Assembly (NCBI GenBank): GCA_004380135.1
Contig: QXCR01000064.1
Location: forward strand, 1 to 64,000
From: Stemphylium vesicarium
Taxonomy: Eukaryota > Ascomycota > Dothideomycetes > Pleosporales > Pleosporaceae
DNA length: 64,000 bases
Direction of reading: 5' to 3'
Of the stretch, positions 45,821 through 56,087 are shown piece after piece. The position numbers and the translations under genes are program-made. A model generated the notes under the pieces. The model did no database searches. It was not told the DNA's origin and saw only the letters and a list, made by a program, of their open reading frames with translations. Every line of letters starts with the position of its first letter. Positions within the stretch are counted from its first letter, which is position 1.

Positions 45821-46626
45821 TCACGATGTAGCCTCAATCTTCAGCTTTCCCACATCCACATCGTCAATGTTGTCGTCGTCATCATCCTCTCCCCTTCCAA
45901 CCAAGCCCTGCTGCCAAAGTTCCTTTCCGGTCAACTTCTTCTCTTCCTTGACAACCCTCTTCTTCTTGTCTTCGAGCTCCTTCTCTTCTTCCTTCCGCCT
46001 CTTTTCCTCGGCCATCTCTGCTCTGAACTTTTCTCTCCAGGCCAGGAATGTCTCTCGTGTCACCGCCTCACCCTGGAATTTCCTGTTCTCCTCCTCTTCA
46101 GCCTTGGCGGCGGCTACTTCGGCGAGAGCTTGCTTCGCGTTTTGGCGTTCCGTCATGAGGAGTTCGGCGCTGTCCTTGAGGACGGTTACGAGGGTGAACA
46201 CCATGGCCATGCCGAGGTTCTCTTCTATCGTCTCTGAGAGCGAGTCCAAAAGCCGTTGCTTGTCTTCTTGTATGTCTAGATAAGGGTGTTTCGGCGCATT
46301 GGGCGGCTGTGTTATGTCGAGCCTGGGGGCTTCGTCGGGGTAGTTTGGCGGGTATGAGACGTTGAGGATGATGGTTGCTAGTTGTCGTCAGCCCATGTAT
46401 ATTCTTGTTTATCGCTGCGTCACATACGCTGCTCATCCTCGCGCTCCTCGTCTTCATGCCGGCCATCATCGAGCTGTACTGCGACTCGGAACTCTGTCTC
46501 GGAAACGTCTGCGGAGTGTTAGCAGACGCTGCATACTACATCGCGCGGCTCTGCACTACCTATAATCTCATCCGGAAAGATGGATTCCAGGACCTCCCTC
46601 TCCTCTTTTTGATCTTCGATACCCAT
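45821..46626 (-). CDS. gir2: RWD-domain protein GIR2 (DRG-binding, DFRP2 family), 234 aa
   Basis: Exons are 46626-46560, 46508-46428 and 46377-45821 (introns 51 and 50 nt). GIR2 uses its RWD domain to bind GCN1 and its C-terminal part to bind the GTPase Rbg2/DRG2 on translating ribosomes, tuning the GCN2 starvation response. The RWD domain starts MGIEDQKEEREVLESIFPDE and continues TIILNVSYPPNYPDEAPRLD with the family YPxxYPxxxP pattern, then SETIEENLGMAMVFTLVTVL. A charged helix follows (TFLAWREKFRAEMAEEKRR) with the DFRP segment LTGKELWQQGL, and an acidic tail. Start and internal junctions agree with the family. It is head-to-head with ACL4 across only 175 bp. Confidence 0.9.
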
Positions 46627-46801
46627 GGTGCAGATCTAAGTGTAGGAAATTACTGGAGGGCCGACATGTGCCTACAGTGACGCTGAGGCTGCTTTGGCGG
46701 GGCGCGCCTTCCCCACGTTAGCTCCGATTGCCGATCTCGAGAAATAATTTTTGGCGACCGCGACTTTGACAATCACATCCAACAACGACGAGTCTTACAT
46801 C
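46627..46801. promoter_or_regulatory. 175-bp shared promoter of GIR2 and ACL4
   Basis: The shortest divergent promoter in the window. It has an AT-rich core (GAAATAATTTTTGG, about 46741-46754) close to ACL4. Both products are ribosome-associated. Confidence 0.6.
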
Positions 46802-47932
46802 ATGGCGAAAACAAAACCAGCGGACCGAAAATCGAAAAAGAGCGCCAAATCAGGCGCATCTAAGCCCAAGGCGTCACCCGAGGACCTGTTGATCCAAGCG
46901 GCAACTTTTCTCCAAACCTCACAGCCCGAGGAAGCGCTCGTCGCCGCACGAAGAGCGCTGAACTTACTTCAGCCTGGTACTTCGAAACCTACAGCAGCCG
47001 CCCTGCCCGCGTTGAACCTTCTCGGCGAAATCAACGTAGAGCTGGGTGACCCGGATTCGGCGCGCGAAGCCTTCCAAGCTGCCATCGTGATCGACCCAGA
47101 GGGCGCAAATGATGGAGCCGAAAAGTTTCTGTGGTTGGCACAGTTGAACGAGGAGGGAGGCACCGAAAGTGTGCAATGGTTTGAAAAGGGCATCGAGGTG
47201 CTGAAGAGGGAAATCAGTGAGCTGGAAGGAAGGATGGTCAAGAAGGATGAGGTGGAAGAGTTGCTTGAAGAGAAGAGGCAAAAGATTGCCAACTCGCTCT
47301 GTGGAATTGCTGAAGTCTACATGACGGATCTGTCTTGGGAAGAAGACGCTGAGGCTCGATGCAACGCCGCGGTCACGGAAGCCCTACTATTCGCGCCAGA
47401 GAACCCCGAACCCCTCCAAACCCTCGCATCGATACGCATCTCGCAATTAAAACCCGACGAGGCCAAGTCAGCCCTGACAAGGAGCATGGATCTGTGGAAA
47501 GACCTCGACCCAGACGACGCCAAGGTGCCAGACTACTCACTTCGGATAAGCCTTTCTCGCCTGTTGATGGAAGCTGAAATGGAAGACGAAGCCATTGAGG
47601 TTTTGGAGCGATTGGTGGGCGAGAATGACGGCAGTGTTGAGGCGTGGTACCTGGGTGGCTGGTGCTTACACCTGCTTGCGGGGAAGCAAAAGGCTAAAGG
47701 AGAGGAGAAAGTTGCAACGTCCCTGCTGCGTGCTAGCCGCGATTGGCTGGAGAACTGTCTGAAGCTTTACACTATGCTTGAATATGAAGACGATCGACTG
47801 AAGGACCATGCAGACGAGCTGTTGAAAGAACTCAATGACGTTCTCGGGCCTTCTACTGGGGAAGAGGAAGAAGAGGACGAATGGGAGGAAGACGATGGCG
47901 GAGACGATGACGAGGACATGGACGAAACGTGA
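46802..47932 (+). CDS. acl4: ACL4 assembly chaperone of ribosomal protein Rpl4 (TPR), 376 aa
   Basis: Acl4 captures the long loop of newly made Rpl4 and keeps it soluble until it enters the pre-60S particle. After a basic N-terminus (MAKTKPADRKSKKSAKSG), helical TPR repeats start at about residue 35: LLIQAATFLQTSQPEEALVA, LPALNLLGEINVELGDPDSA, REAFQAAIVIDPEG, then SLCGIAEVYMTDLSWEEDAE, PLQTLASIRISQLKPDEAKS and AWYLGGWCLHLLAGKQ. The C-terminus is strongly acidic (EEEEEDEWEEDDGGDDDE), a hallmark of this chaperone and suited to binding a basic ribosomal protein. It is a single exon; the frame is open upstream only to a TTG at 46751, so the ATG at 46802 is chosen. Confidence 0.9.
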   Translation: MAKTKPADRKSKKSAKSGASKPKASPEDLLIQAATFLQTSQPEEALVAARRALNLLQPGTSKPTAAALPALNLLGEINVELGDPDSAREAFQAAIVIDPEGANDGAEKFLWLAQLNEEGGTESVQWFEKGIEVLKREISELEGRMVKKDEVEELLEEKRQKIANSLCGIAEVYMTDLSWEEDAEARCNAAVTEALLFAPENPEPLQTLASIRISQLKPDEAKSALTRSMDLWKDLDPDDAKVPDYSLRISLSRLLMEAEMEDEAIEVLERLVGENDGSVEAWYLGGWCLHLLAGKQKAKGEEKVATSLLRASRDWLENCLKLYTMLEYEDDRLKDHADELLKELNDVLGPSTGEEEEEDEWEEDDGGDDDEDMDET

Positions 47933-48903
47933 AGGTCAAGCAGTGCAACGTGCAAGACGTAGATGGCGGTTCTGCCAGTCATGTCTTGAAGCTCAACGCG
48001 GCCATGCATGGCGACCAGTCACCGAACAGCAACGACGAGAGCGTTCTGTCCCCGACGTAGCACGGCCGGGAACGTCTGGGTCATTTTGGGGTAGCACAAG
48101 CTGACGTCGCTCCTTTTCGCAGCAGCACCACGGCACATGTTCACATGTATTTAGACTCTGTTGATATACCCCGGGCGCAGAGGCGGAGAGATGGATAGCA
48201 GATAGCGCTAGCACGGGATATTGGGGCATTGGGCGTCAACGTTCACCAAGCAGTCGGCACAGCGTAGGACGGTCCCTGCATGTAGGATGCCGCAGCCGCA
48301 AGCGACTAGGATAGCTGTCAGTCTAGCGATGACAGGTTCAGAATAGACGAAGCCACATGTTCATGGTGCTCCACTACGGAAGCATGCTCATTGCTTTTGC
48401 CGCGTCGACATGCGATATATCACCAGGGTCGGCGACGTGACGCAGGCGGGTGTGCACCATGCGTCGTTTTGTTCCGTAGCTGCAGGCCCCCGTGTAGTGA
48501 GTTTGGGCGCGGTCGCTAGCAGGGAAGAGAGCCCATTGGCGACCGCGCTTCGGCGTGTAACACCAAGGTGCGGTCGATGCGACGAGACATGGTCGGCGCT
48601 TGGCGACGAAGTGAAGGTCGCCGGAGCCGCGAACGCCACGAATAATCAATAATGCCCATCGACGCCGCCCCTCAATGTCCCCGCGAAGTGCGAGTGAAGC
48701 TGCGCCATCGCCCGCCGACTGTTTTTGCGTTCATTCGCGCCTTCCGCCCCTTCCTGCCCCCGTTTCCCCCAACAGATGAATGAGCGGCCCCACACTCGTA
48801 CACATCGCCTTCGACGAAGAGTGCGTCGCAAACCCTCGGCCGCAGCTGAGGCCTCGTCCACTTCCAGCCCGGGCATGCCCTTGGAGCGGCACCGCGACCC
48901 CGA
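47933..48903. other. Intergenic ACL4 to SCAP with an upstream ORF
   Basis: This 971-bp region includes the SCAP 5' leader. Overlapping frames at 48374-48652 on both strands are not convincing. A pyrimidine-rich stretch ending CCCCCAACAG at 48775 precedes an upstream ORF (listed separately). Confidence 0.55.
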
Positions 48904-48907
48904 ATGA
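48776..48907 (+). promoter_or_regulatory. Arg-rich upstream ORF overlapping the SCAP start codon
   Basis: The 44-codon frame (43 residues) begins ATGAATGAG, encodes the Arg-rich MNERPHTRTHRLRRRVRRKP and then Ser/Ala-rich sequence, and stops at TGA 48905-48907. The SCAP start ATG occupies 48904-48906, so the two share ATGA. If transcription starts upstream of 48776, ribosomes must bypass or terminate and reinitiate to make SCAP. No transcript start can be seen from sequence. Confidence 0.5.
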
Positions 48908-51900
48908 TCTGGTATCTCCTCTATCCGCTGCGTGGGTGAGTAATCTGTCCAGGGCACTGCATGTACGCGTCCGAGGCGGCTCCCGATGCTAAACGCCATT
49001 TTGCAGGACAACTGAACCACCACGGCTATCCACCGCCCACCCCATCCGCCGCGCCTTCCAGGCCCATGGCACGGCCACGGCCCGCCATTGGCTGCTCTCC
49101 ATTATCCTGACCATCACCATCTCCGTTCTCTTCTGCTACCAGGCCATCTTCCAGGCCGACAGTTCCGCCGCCGCCGGCCTGCGCAACCTGCCCAAGCATG
49201 TCTGGACCTCGACCACCGAGGTCGAGGGGGAGCGCCCTGCCGACGTGGTAGTGCGCCAGGTCTGGGTCCATGGCGACTACATGGACGCCATCGAGCTCCC
49301 CGTGCTGCGCGAGGCCTTGCAAGTCCAGGAAGCCCTGATCAACGGCGGCTTCGAGTCGACCACGCCAAATGTACCATATGCCGACCAGGACTTGCTTGCC
49401 CGCAGCCAATCTGGCTGTCTCGTCGCTGGGCCAGGAGAGAAGTGGGGTTGGCATTCGCCGTTGATGTACTGGAACTGCTCTCTGAGCGCACTGGAGCAGG
49501 ATCCCGACCTGCTTGGGACCATCAACGCGCACACACGCGCACACACGCCGCTCAACATCACACTGCGGCCCAGCACTGTATTTGCTGGGAAATCGTTTTC
49601 GCATACGAAGCTTCGCGCCGCTGATGCTCTGGTCATCACGCTGTTCGACCAGACCAACTCGACCATAGGAGATGTGTGGAACGCAAGAGCGCGCCATTTG
49701 GCCGAGGAGATATCCCCAGATTGGGCCGTCTTCCCGTCTGATGGGCAGGTTACGCGCAGCCGACTGTTCGAATTCAGATTCAAGCCCATGACCCTAAACG
49801 ACGACCTATTCTTAGCCGCCTCTTATCTTATAACTACAGCATACGTGATATGGAGGATGAAGCAACTACGGGCAGTCAAGAGTTGGTTTGGCTTGCTTGT
49901 CACAATATGTGTCAAGGTGTGTACAGCTCCGCGGCATGCATGACCAGTCTTTGCTAACCCCATGACTAGATGACTATATGTGTAATCGCTAGTTTCACAC
50001 TTTGTACATATCTTGGAATTGATTTAGCGCGAATACCCCGGCCATGGTTTCCTGGGGTAGTTTTTTGTTTCGGCCTCGGAAATATGTACGTACATAAGCA
50101 CTTTTCCGTAAAACGCCATGCTGACAACTCCCAGATTCCGTTTGATTAATGTTGTCTTGGAGACACCTCCTGAGATGCCACCTCATCAGCGCATCGGAAA
50201 TGCACTTGGCAAGGTCGGCCACCTGTCTCTCGCCATCGCTTTCCAAAACCTCGCACTGCTGTACTTTTGCTCTCGATTCGTCGCGCCCTGGGTAGCCGAC
50301 TTTTGCGTCTTCGCCGCTGTCACCCTCGTATTCGACCTCGTCTTCCATTTGACCTTCTTCGTCGCCGTCCTCAGCGTCGACGTGCAAAGGATGGAACTGT
50401 CAGACTCGTTGGACCGTATCGATTTCAATCAAAATAGTAAAGTTAATAAGACAGAACGTCAGACCTGGCTCGGTGCGCTTAGGGAGGGTACTCTACCCCT
50501 GAGTACACGCTTTGCAGGAACCGTCGCCATCTTCTCAATAATCCTCGCCATCAATTGGCACTTTTTCGACAGCAACAGCAAGCAGCTATCCTTCACTACG
50601 CTTCGTCAGAGTCTCACGTCTAGAAGACGAAAACGCGCCGTCGATGCTACCTGGAGCCCACCGCCAATCAATCAGGCTAGGACCCCCGCTGATTGGCTCA
50701 GACTTCAGGATCACAACACCGCTCGGGAACTGTTCGGTTTCATCAAACCTGGAGCCCAGACTTTCACCGCTCGCATCTACAACCCAATACTGGTGGTCGC
50801 AAAGGGGGCTTATGGACGTGATCGGCCTCAGCCACCCTCATCACTGATGGAAGGGCTCCGCCGCTTTGCCCATGGGCATGCATTTCCAGTAGCTTTGATG
50901 GTAGTAACGCTCATTGCCACTGTGACTCTACTGATGAACTACCTTCTTTGGACGGGGCTCCCAGCAGCTCCCGAAGAGACGGGCGAGGAAGACAACGAGT
51001 TCTCAGTCAAAACATTACCAACGCCACAGAACTTGGATGTTGTACAGTTAGCTGCCTGTCCCAAGGGCCACCTTGCGAGTGTCTCCTTGGACAGGAGCAC
51101 TGCCTTGTGGTTGCACAGCCGAGGAGGCTATTTGCATACTACCCTGCAAACGGCAGTGATGAAACCGAAGCTTTGGCCTATCTACTCTATAGCCATGGAC
51201 GATGGCGGAAGCATACTGGCTATATGTGCGCAAACTGGTCAAATTGGTTTATGGGATATCCCTGCATCGCGCTTCCTGATGTTTCCACAAATCGACATTC
51301 GGGGCCAGGCGCCTATGCTTTTCGCGTTCGTCACACTCAAGACACGAACAGATGTCGATAGGTTATACCTTATCGTCGTCAGCCCAGACGGATACCTCAC
51401 AAAACTCGACGCCCGTACAGGCATCCACCACACGAGGCGCATCTCTCCCAGTTCAATTCTTTGCAGCTCGATTTACACTTCCGAAAAGGACGATACTAGT
51501 CTCGTGTTTGTGACCAAGCCTGGCGAGGTGCACATATTGTCACTGAAGGAGGAGAACAACTACACCTCGGAAGTAGTCGCAGGTCTGGATCCAGGGCCAC
51601 CACCAGGCAGCAACCCTGCAAAGATTCGATGCATACATGGCGTCCCTAGCCTTGGGTTGATATTCGCACTGCGTGACGAGGAGGCGGAGATATTCGACTT
51701 TGCCAGCCGCGCGCTGGTGCACGCCTTCCAGATTGGTCACATTCGGCCACATTCCTTTAGGGTGCTACACTCGGTGAGACGAGTCTGTCAATGTGGAGCC
51801 CCCTCAGTCAAATCACTTTCTGTCGCATATGCGGAACAGGATACAAATCACATGATGATGCAGACGTTTTGTCTTGATGATAAGATGTCTTCACAAATGT

Positions 51901-52529
51901 GTCTCGGGAAGCCGCCAGACCGGGAAAAGCATAGGTGTCGTGGGCTTGACTGTGCAAAGGAGGCGGTTCATTCGGTCGAGCCAGCTGGGTCTTGGGAGTC
52001 GACAGACATGCTGAGCGTGATAGGGATAAGAAGACGTGAACAATCACCTACGCCATCGTCAACAAGTTCAAGCGCAGAAGATGAGCAACAGGGTGTTGAT
52101 GCAGTGGCACTCGCTTCTGCACTCAAGCAGCGTGCTCAACGCCAGGGAAGCCCGAGCGCGTCCAAGTTCGCTGATAAGACATTCATCAGGCACGCCGGCA
52201 TAGCAAGCTCAATCGAGGATACTGACGCGTGGGAGGCATGGACATTGTCAACTACGGGTGACTTTCGCTCAAGACCATTGACACCCGATGACGTGGATGA
52301 CGAAGCGACGGTGTCGTACGAAGAAGAGCTGTTTGTGGCAGCGCCTGGACCGATTGTCAGGCTGGGCAAGCGCAGTATCGCCGTGGGGTTTGGCAATGCG
52401 GTCAAGGTGATTACCTTGGGCAAGGAATCACTCGACGGCTTGACAAAGGTGCAAAGCGGCGCCATGGACATGGGGCTTGGATCCTACAAATGGAGAGCTC
52501 GCAAGGGCAGTGGTCGGAAAGTACAGTGA
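48904..52529 (+). CDS. scp1: SCAP-like sterol sensor (SREBP cleavage-activating protein), 1150 aa
   Basis: Exons are 48904-48935, 49007-49916, 49970-50085 and 50135-52529. SCAP escorts the SREBP transcription factor from ER to Golgi when sterols or oxygen fall. The start MIWYLLYPLRGTTEPP is typical of fungal SCAP, followed by the first transmembrane segment (LLSIILTITISVLFCYQ). After a lumenal loop come the sterol-sensing-domain helices (LAASYLITTAYVIW, ICVIASFTLCTYLGIDLAR, LSLAIAFQNLALLYFCSRF) and the conserved loop AVLSVDVQRMELSDSLDRID. A further membrane segment is ALMVVTLIATVTLLMNYLLW. The cytosolic C-terminal half contains WD40-like blades (ACPKGHLASVSLDRSTALWL, IYSIAMDDGGSILAIC, GQIGLWDIPAS). 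Length fits the family. An Arg-rich upstream ORF overlaps the start. Ethanolamine kinase follows on the same strand. Confidence 0.9.
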
Positions 52530-53457
52530 GGGGTTGGAAAATGGCGCAAAGTGAGGTGGGAAGCTGGATTCAAGGATAAGTGCGGTGTTTAGACTATGGA
52601 TATACCCTATGTATGCGCAGTAAGCGCGGCGTTTTAGATGGCGGCCATCTGAGTGCGGCTCCAGGGCCCCATGGCTGTAGTTGAGAGATGCTAATGGACA
52701 GCATGGCAGCCATGAGCGAGTGCCGACGTTTAGTTCAGTTCAACGTCATGACAGGTGGGAGCACCTTAATGTACTCAGCATGTGCTACTCCTACATGAAG
52801 CAGGTGGTTCGCCGACTGCCAATCGGGGCCGCAACACTGGTCCACGGGTGGAATAGCGAGAGATTTGCCCCGCAGTAGACGTATTTGTGCATAGCAAGCC
52901 TCTTGTTGCATGTCCCGAGCCGATTAACCGCGTTAGCAAGCCAGAATGGTGTTCAAGCTTGGGCATGAAGCATCGTGGGATCAAGTGGAAGCCTAGCCAG
53001 GTTTGGGCTGGCAGTTTGGTCGATACACAGGGCTCTAGGGAGAGAAGTGCGACGGTAGACGTCATGGTGGCTGTTGGGCGAACGACAGGGTCCACGGGTG
53101 TGTTTGAGATGTGGCGCTGCTTTGCGGGGCTAGAACAGGGGAAGTGAAAAGGGCCCACGCGACCCCCAGAAAGTGGCGCCGGCTTGGGCAGTCCAGCTTG
53201 AGACGGCGGCACGTCCTCTTTGCTCTTCAAGTCTCTTTGTCGCCCAGCAGACTTTTATTGTAGCGCCCAAGTATTGCCATCTCCAATTGGTATGTTGTTT
53301 CCCAGCCCCAGCTGACTGCTTGCGGCTGCCCCCCGGGCGCTGCTTGCTTGCCATCTGACCTGTCACATGCGACGGGAGCTGGCGCCCATCATGTCTTTTC
53401 CAATGCCGCCCACACCACATGCAGAGGACTGACGATGCTGCAGTATACAGTATCATT
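52530..53457. other. Intergenic, SCAP to ethanolamine kinase
   Basis: This 928-bp region contains the SCAP 3' end and the kinase promoter. Open frames on the minus strand (52775-53456) have no domain. No repeat or RNA gene is seen. Confidence 0.55.
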
Positions 53458-54871
53458 ATGAGTAAATCGCAATCGCCCTACGATTCACTACGGAACATCC
53501 CGCAGTACTACGACAACTCGGATTCGCACAACTCGGCCCTCAACCTCATACTCGCTCTGCGCCCCGAATGGCGGGACTCCAAGGACACAATTGAGTTTGT
53601 GAGGTTCACCGACGGCATCACGAATACGGTATGCACACATGCTCGCAATCAGCCCTCCGCTGGCGATGGCCCCTTACCCTGCCTCCCTTTTCTGTGCGCA
53701 CGGCTAAGGCGAGGGATAGCTTCTGAAGGCGGTGAACAACCTGCCCGGCCTCTCCAAGACAGAGGTCGACGACGACGCCATCTTGCTGCGCGCATACGGC
53801 AAAGGCACAGACGTCCTCATTGACCGCGAGAGTAAGTCGACGTCCCCACCGTCTTGCGCGGCACTAAACAGCCGCATAGAGGAAACCCGCTCCCACTCGC
53901 TCCTCGCCCGCCACAATCTCGCCCCCGCTCTCTACGCCCGGTTTGAAAATGGTCTCCTATACAAGTACATTCAGGGCAGCGTGTGTACGCCCGCCGACCT
54001 GCGTCGGCCAGAAGTATGGCGAGGGGTAGCTCAGAGGCTGGGAGAATGGCATGCCACATTACCTATTTCGAGTATTAGCAGCATATGTCCTGCGCCTGCC
54101 CAGCTCACTTCACAACACAACAAGCGTGAGTCTCTGGCCGCCATGGCTACACTCACCCCAGGCAAGCCTATTCCGAATGTGTGGACAACTATGCAGAAAT
54201 GGATTCTTGCCCTGCCGACAAGCACCACGGCGCAATCGGAAAGGAGAGACCAGCTGATGCACGAACTCAACAGCTTGACTGAGTTGCTCGCTGACACGCC
54301 TGGTATCGGCGGCTCCAATCCGTTTGTCTTCGCCCATTGCGACCTCCTCTCAGGCAACGTGATCATCGAGCCCTCGTCTTCGTCCGCCTCAGCATCGCGT
54401 CGGTCCAGTGCCTCGAGCGCGTCCGACGAATCTGAGGCGGCCGCTTGTGTGTCTTTTATCGACTACGAGTATGCCACGCCTGCACCTGCTTCATTTGACA
54501 TTGCCAACCACTTTGCCGAATGGGGTGGTTTCGACTGCGATTACAGCGCAATGCCCACACGCAACATCCGCCGCGCTTTTCTCCGCGAGTATCTGCGCAG
54601 CTTCAGCGCCCACCAGAACAAGTCATACAACGAGTCGGAATTGGAGGAACTGTTTGAACAAGTCGACAGATTCCGCGGTGTCCCTGGCTTCTATTGGGGT
54701 ATTTGGGCATTGATACAAGCACAGATCTCGCTCATCGAATTCGACTATGCCAGCTACGCCGAGATCCGACTAGGGGAATACTTTGCGTGGAAGAAGACCC
54801 TCGACGGGGGCAAGGAAGAGGACAATGAGCGCATGATGCTCCGGGAGAAGATTTGGGCACAAGAAGAGTAG
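53458..54871 (+). CDS. eki1: Ethanolamine kinase, choline/ethanolamine kinase family, 424 aa
   Basis: Exons are 53458-53628, 53720-53831 and 53880-54871 (introns 91 and 48 nt). It phosphorylates ethanolamine, the first step of the Kennedy route to phosphatidylethanolamine. N-terminal lobe: FVRFTDGITNTLLKAVNN (phosphate loop), then AILLRAYGKGTDVLIDREKE rebuilt across intron 2 and SHSLLARHNLAPALYARFEN, GLLYKYIQGS. Catalytic motifs: FVFAHCDLLSGNVI (Brenner-type motif; LLSGN rather than TQYGN favours ethanolamine over choline) and VSFIDYEYATPAPASFDIAN (choline-kinase motif with metal-binding Asp), then WGGFDCDY and the C-terminal RFRGVPGFYWGIWALIQAQI. A Ser-rich insertion separates the two motifs. 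Intron 2 is a multiple of three without a stop, so retention would add 16 residues in frame. Confidence 0.92.
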
Positions 54872-55150
54872 GACAGGACGAGTAAAACAGCGAGTGAGTG
54901 GGTGAAAGCTAGGACAGCTTTGCAGCATTCAACATGGATCATCTCAAAACGGGCGCTGGGGGCGCTACACACAACACACATATCAGGAAGCACGTGTATT
55001 GCATCATCTCTTTTCCATTTTATTTATTTATTTTCTTTGGTTTCTATTGTTTCGCAGAGATAGAGCACTCACCTTGTTCACAGAAGAAAACCCCCCATTG
55101 TGTTTTTTTACCGTACATTTATTTTAATATCAAGAAAGAGGAAAGAGAAA

Positions 55151-55168
55151 GAGAGAGAGAGAGAGAGA
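55151..55168. repeat. GA dinucleotide microsatellite
   Basis: Nine GA units lie within a longer purine-rich run (about 55130-55168), in the 3' region of the ethanolamine kinase gene. Confidence 0.85.
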
Positions 55169-55627
55169 TTATACATGTACAGACTTTCGTTTAGATTTCG
55201 AATACCTATATCCTTGTACTACTCCCTCGTATACATCGACCACAGTGCTTTTTCCAGGCTGCATGATGCACCATGCACCATGCACCAAGTACATGGTCAT
55301 CCATCCATCATCGTCGTCACAATCACATCTGCCATCGGAGTTTCGGCACTTCGCACTTTCCACTTCTAGTTCCGTCGCAATCCTAAATACTCCGCCCCAG
55401 CCCAACTGCCGGGCTGAAAACAAACTAGCCTTGGCCTCGGCTGTGATTAGTATAGTATGGATTCGATCCATTTAGTCCGCTAACAATGGAATCGGAATCG
55501 GATCGGCCGCAACTCCGCGGTAGGGATGTAAAAGGCGCATGCCATGCATCCATCATGCATGGTTTGAGGTGAGGAGGATGCGGGGTATGCTACATGGGGT
55601 GTGTTTGTGTGATTAGTAGGATGAGAA

Positions 55628-55643
55628 GGGGGGGGAGGGGGGG
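55628..55643. repeat. G-rich tract (G8 A G7)
   Basis: Eight and seven G bases are separated by one A, with further GGG runs nearby (55648-55650), possibly quadruplex-forming. It lies in convergent 3' sequence. Confidence 0.7.
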
Positions 55644-56087
55644 ATACGGGCGTAAGGGGTGATTGTCACGGGGATTGTGCCTCATGTGGGGGAGTCTGGG
55701 AGTAAGACAAACAAGCATGTGTATCTGTGTGACTGTAATTGCAAGTTCGTATCGTCTCGTAACGGAATAGAGAGACGCCTAATCATTCATGGCTAATACC
55801 ATGTGACCCTTTTTTCGTTTTGCCATCATTTCTCCCCTGCAAACAATGATATGCGTAAGAGAAAGAAAAATAAAACAAGAATAAATCGGAAGAGGATATC
55901 TTTGCCTGACCCAATACCAAAGCCCCAAAGCCAGAACCGAGAAAAAAGGTACTGGAAATACAACTTTTTTTGATTACCGTGCTTGAACCAGGAAACAAAA
56001 CAAGGGCTTCATTAGAAAATGGGAAATCGGAAGAAAAACGGAGCCGTTATTTCGTTATATGTCCGGGAATGGTAACATCTCCCTCCC

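Larger units (their letters stand above)
54872..56087. other. Convergent 1.2-kb 3' region with GA and G-rich tracts
   Basis: It lies between ethanolamine kinase and the FarA-like gene, which converge. It contains a GA microsatellite (55151-55168) and a G-rich tract G8-A-G7 (55628-55643). No gene is supported; frames here are low-complexity. Confidence 0.6.

Noticed and set aside
49026..49697. 223-codon minus-strand open frame
   Set aside because: It is antisense to the SCAP lumenal region, with no recognisable domain.
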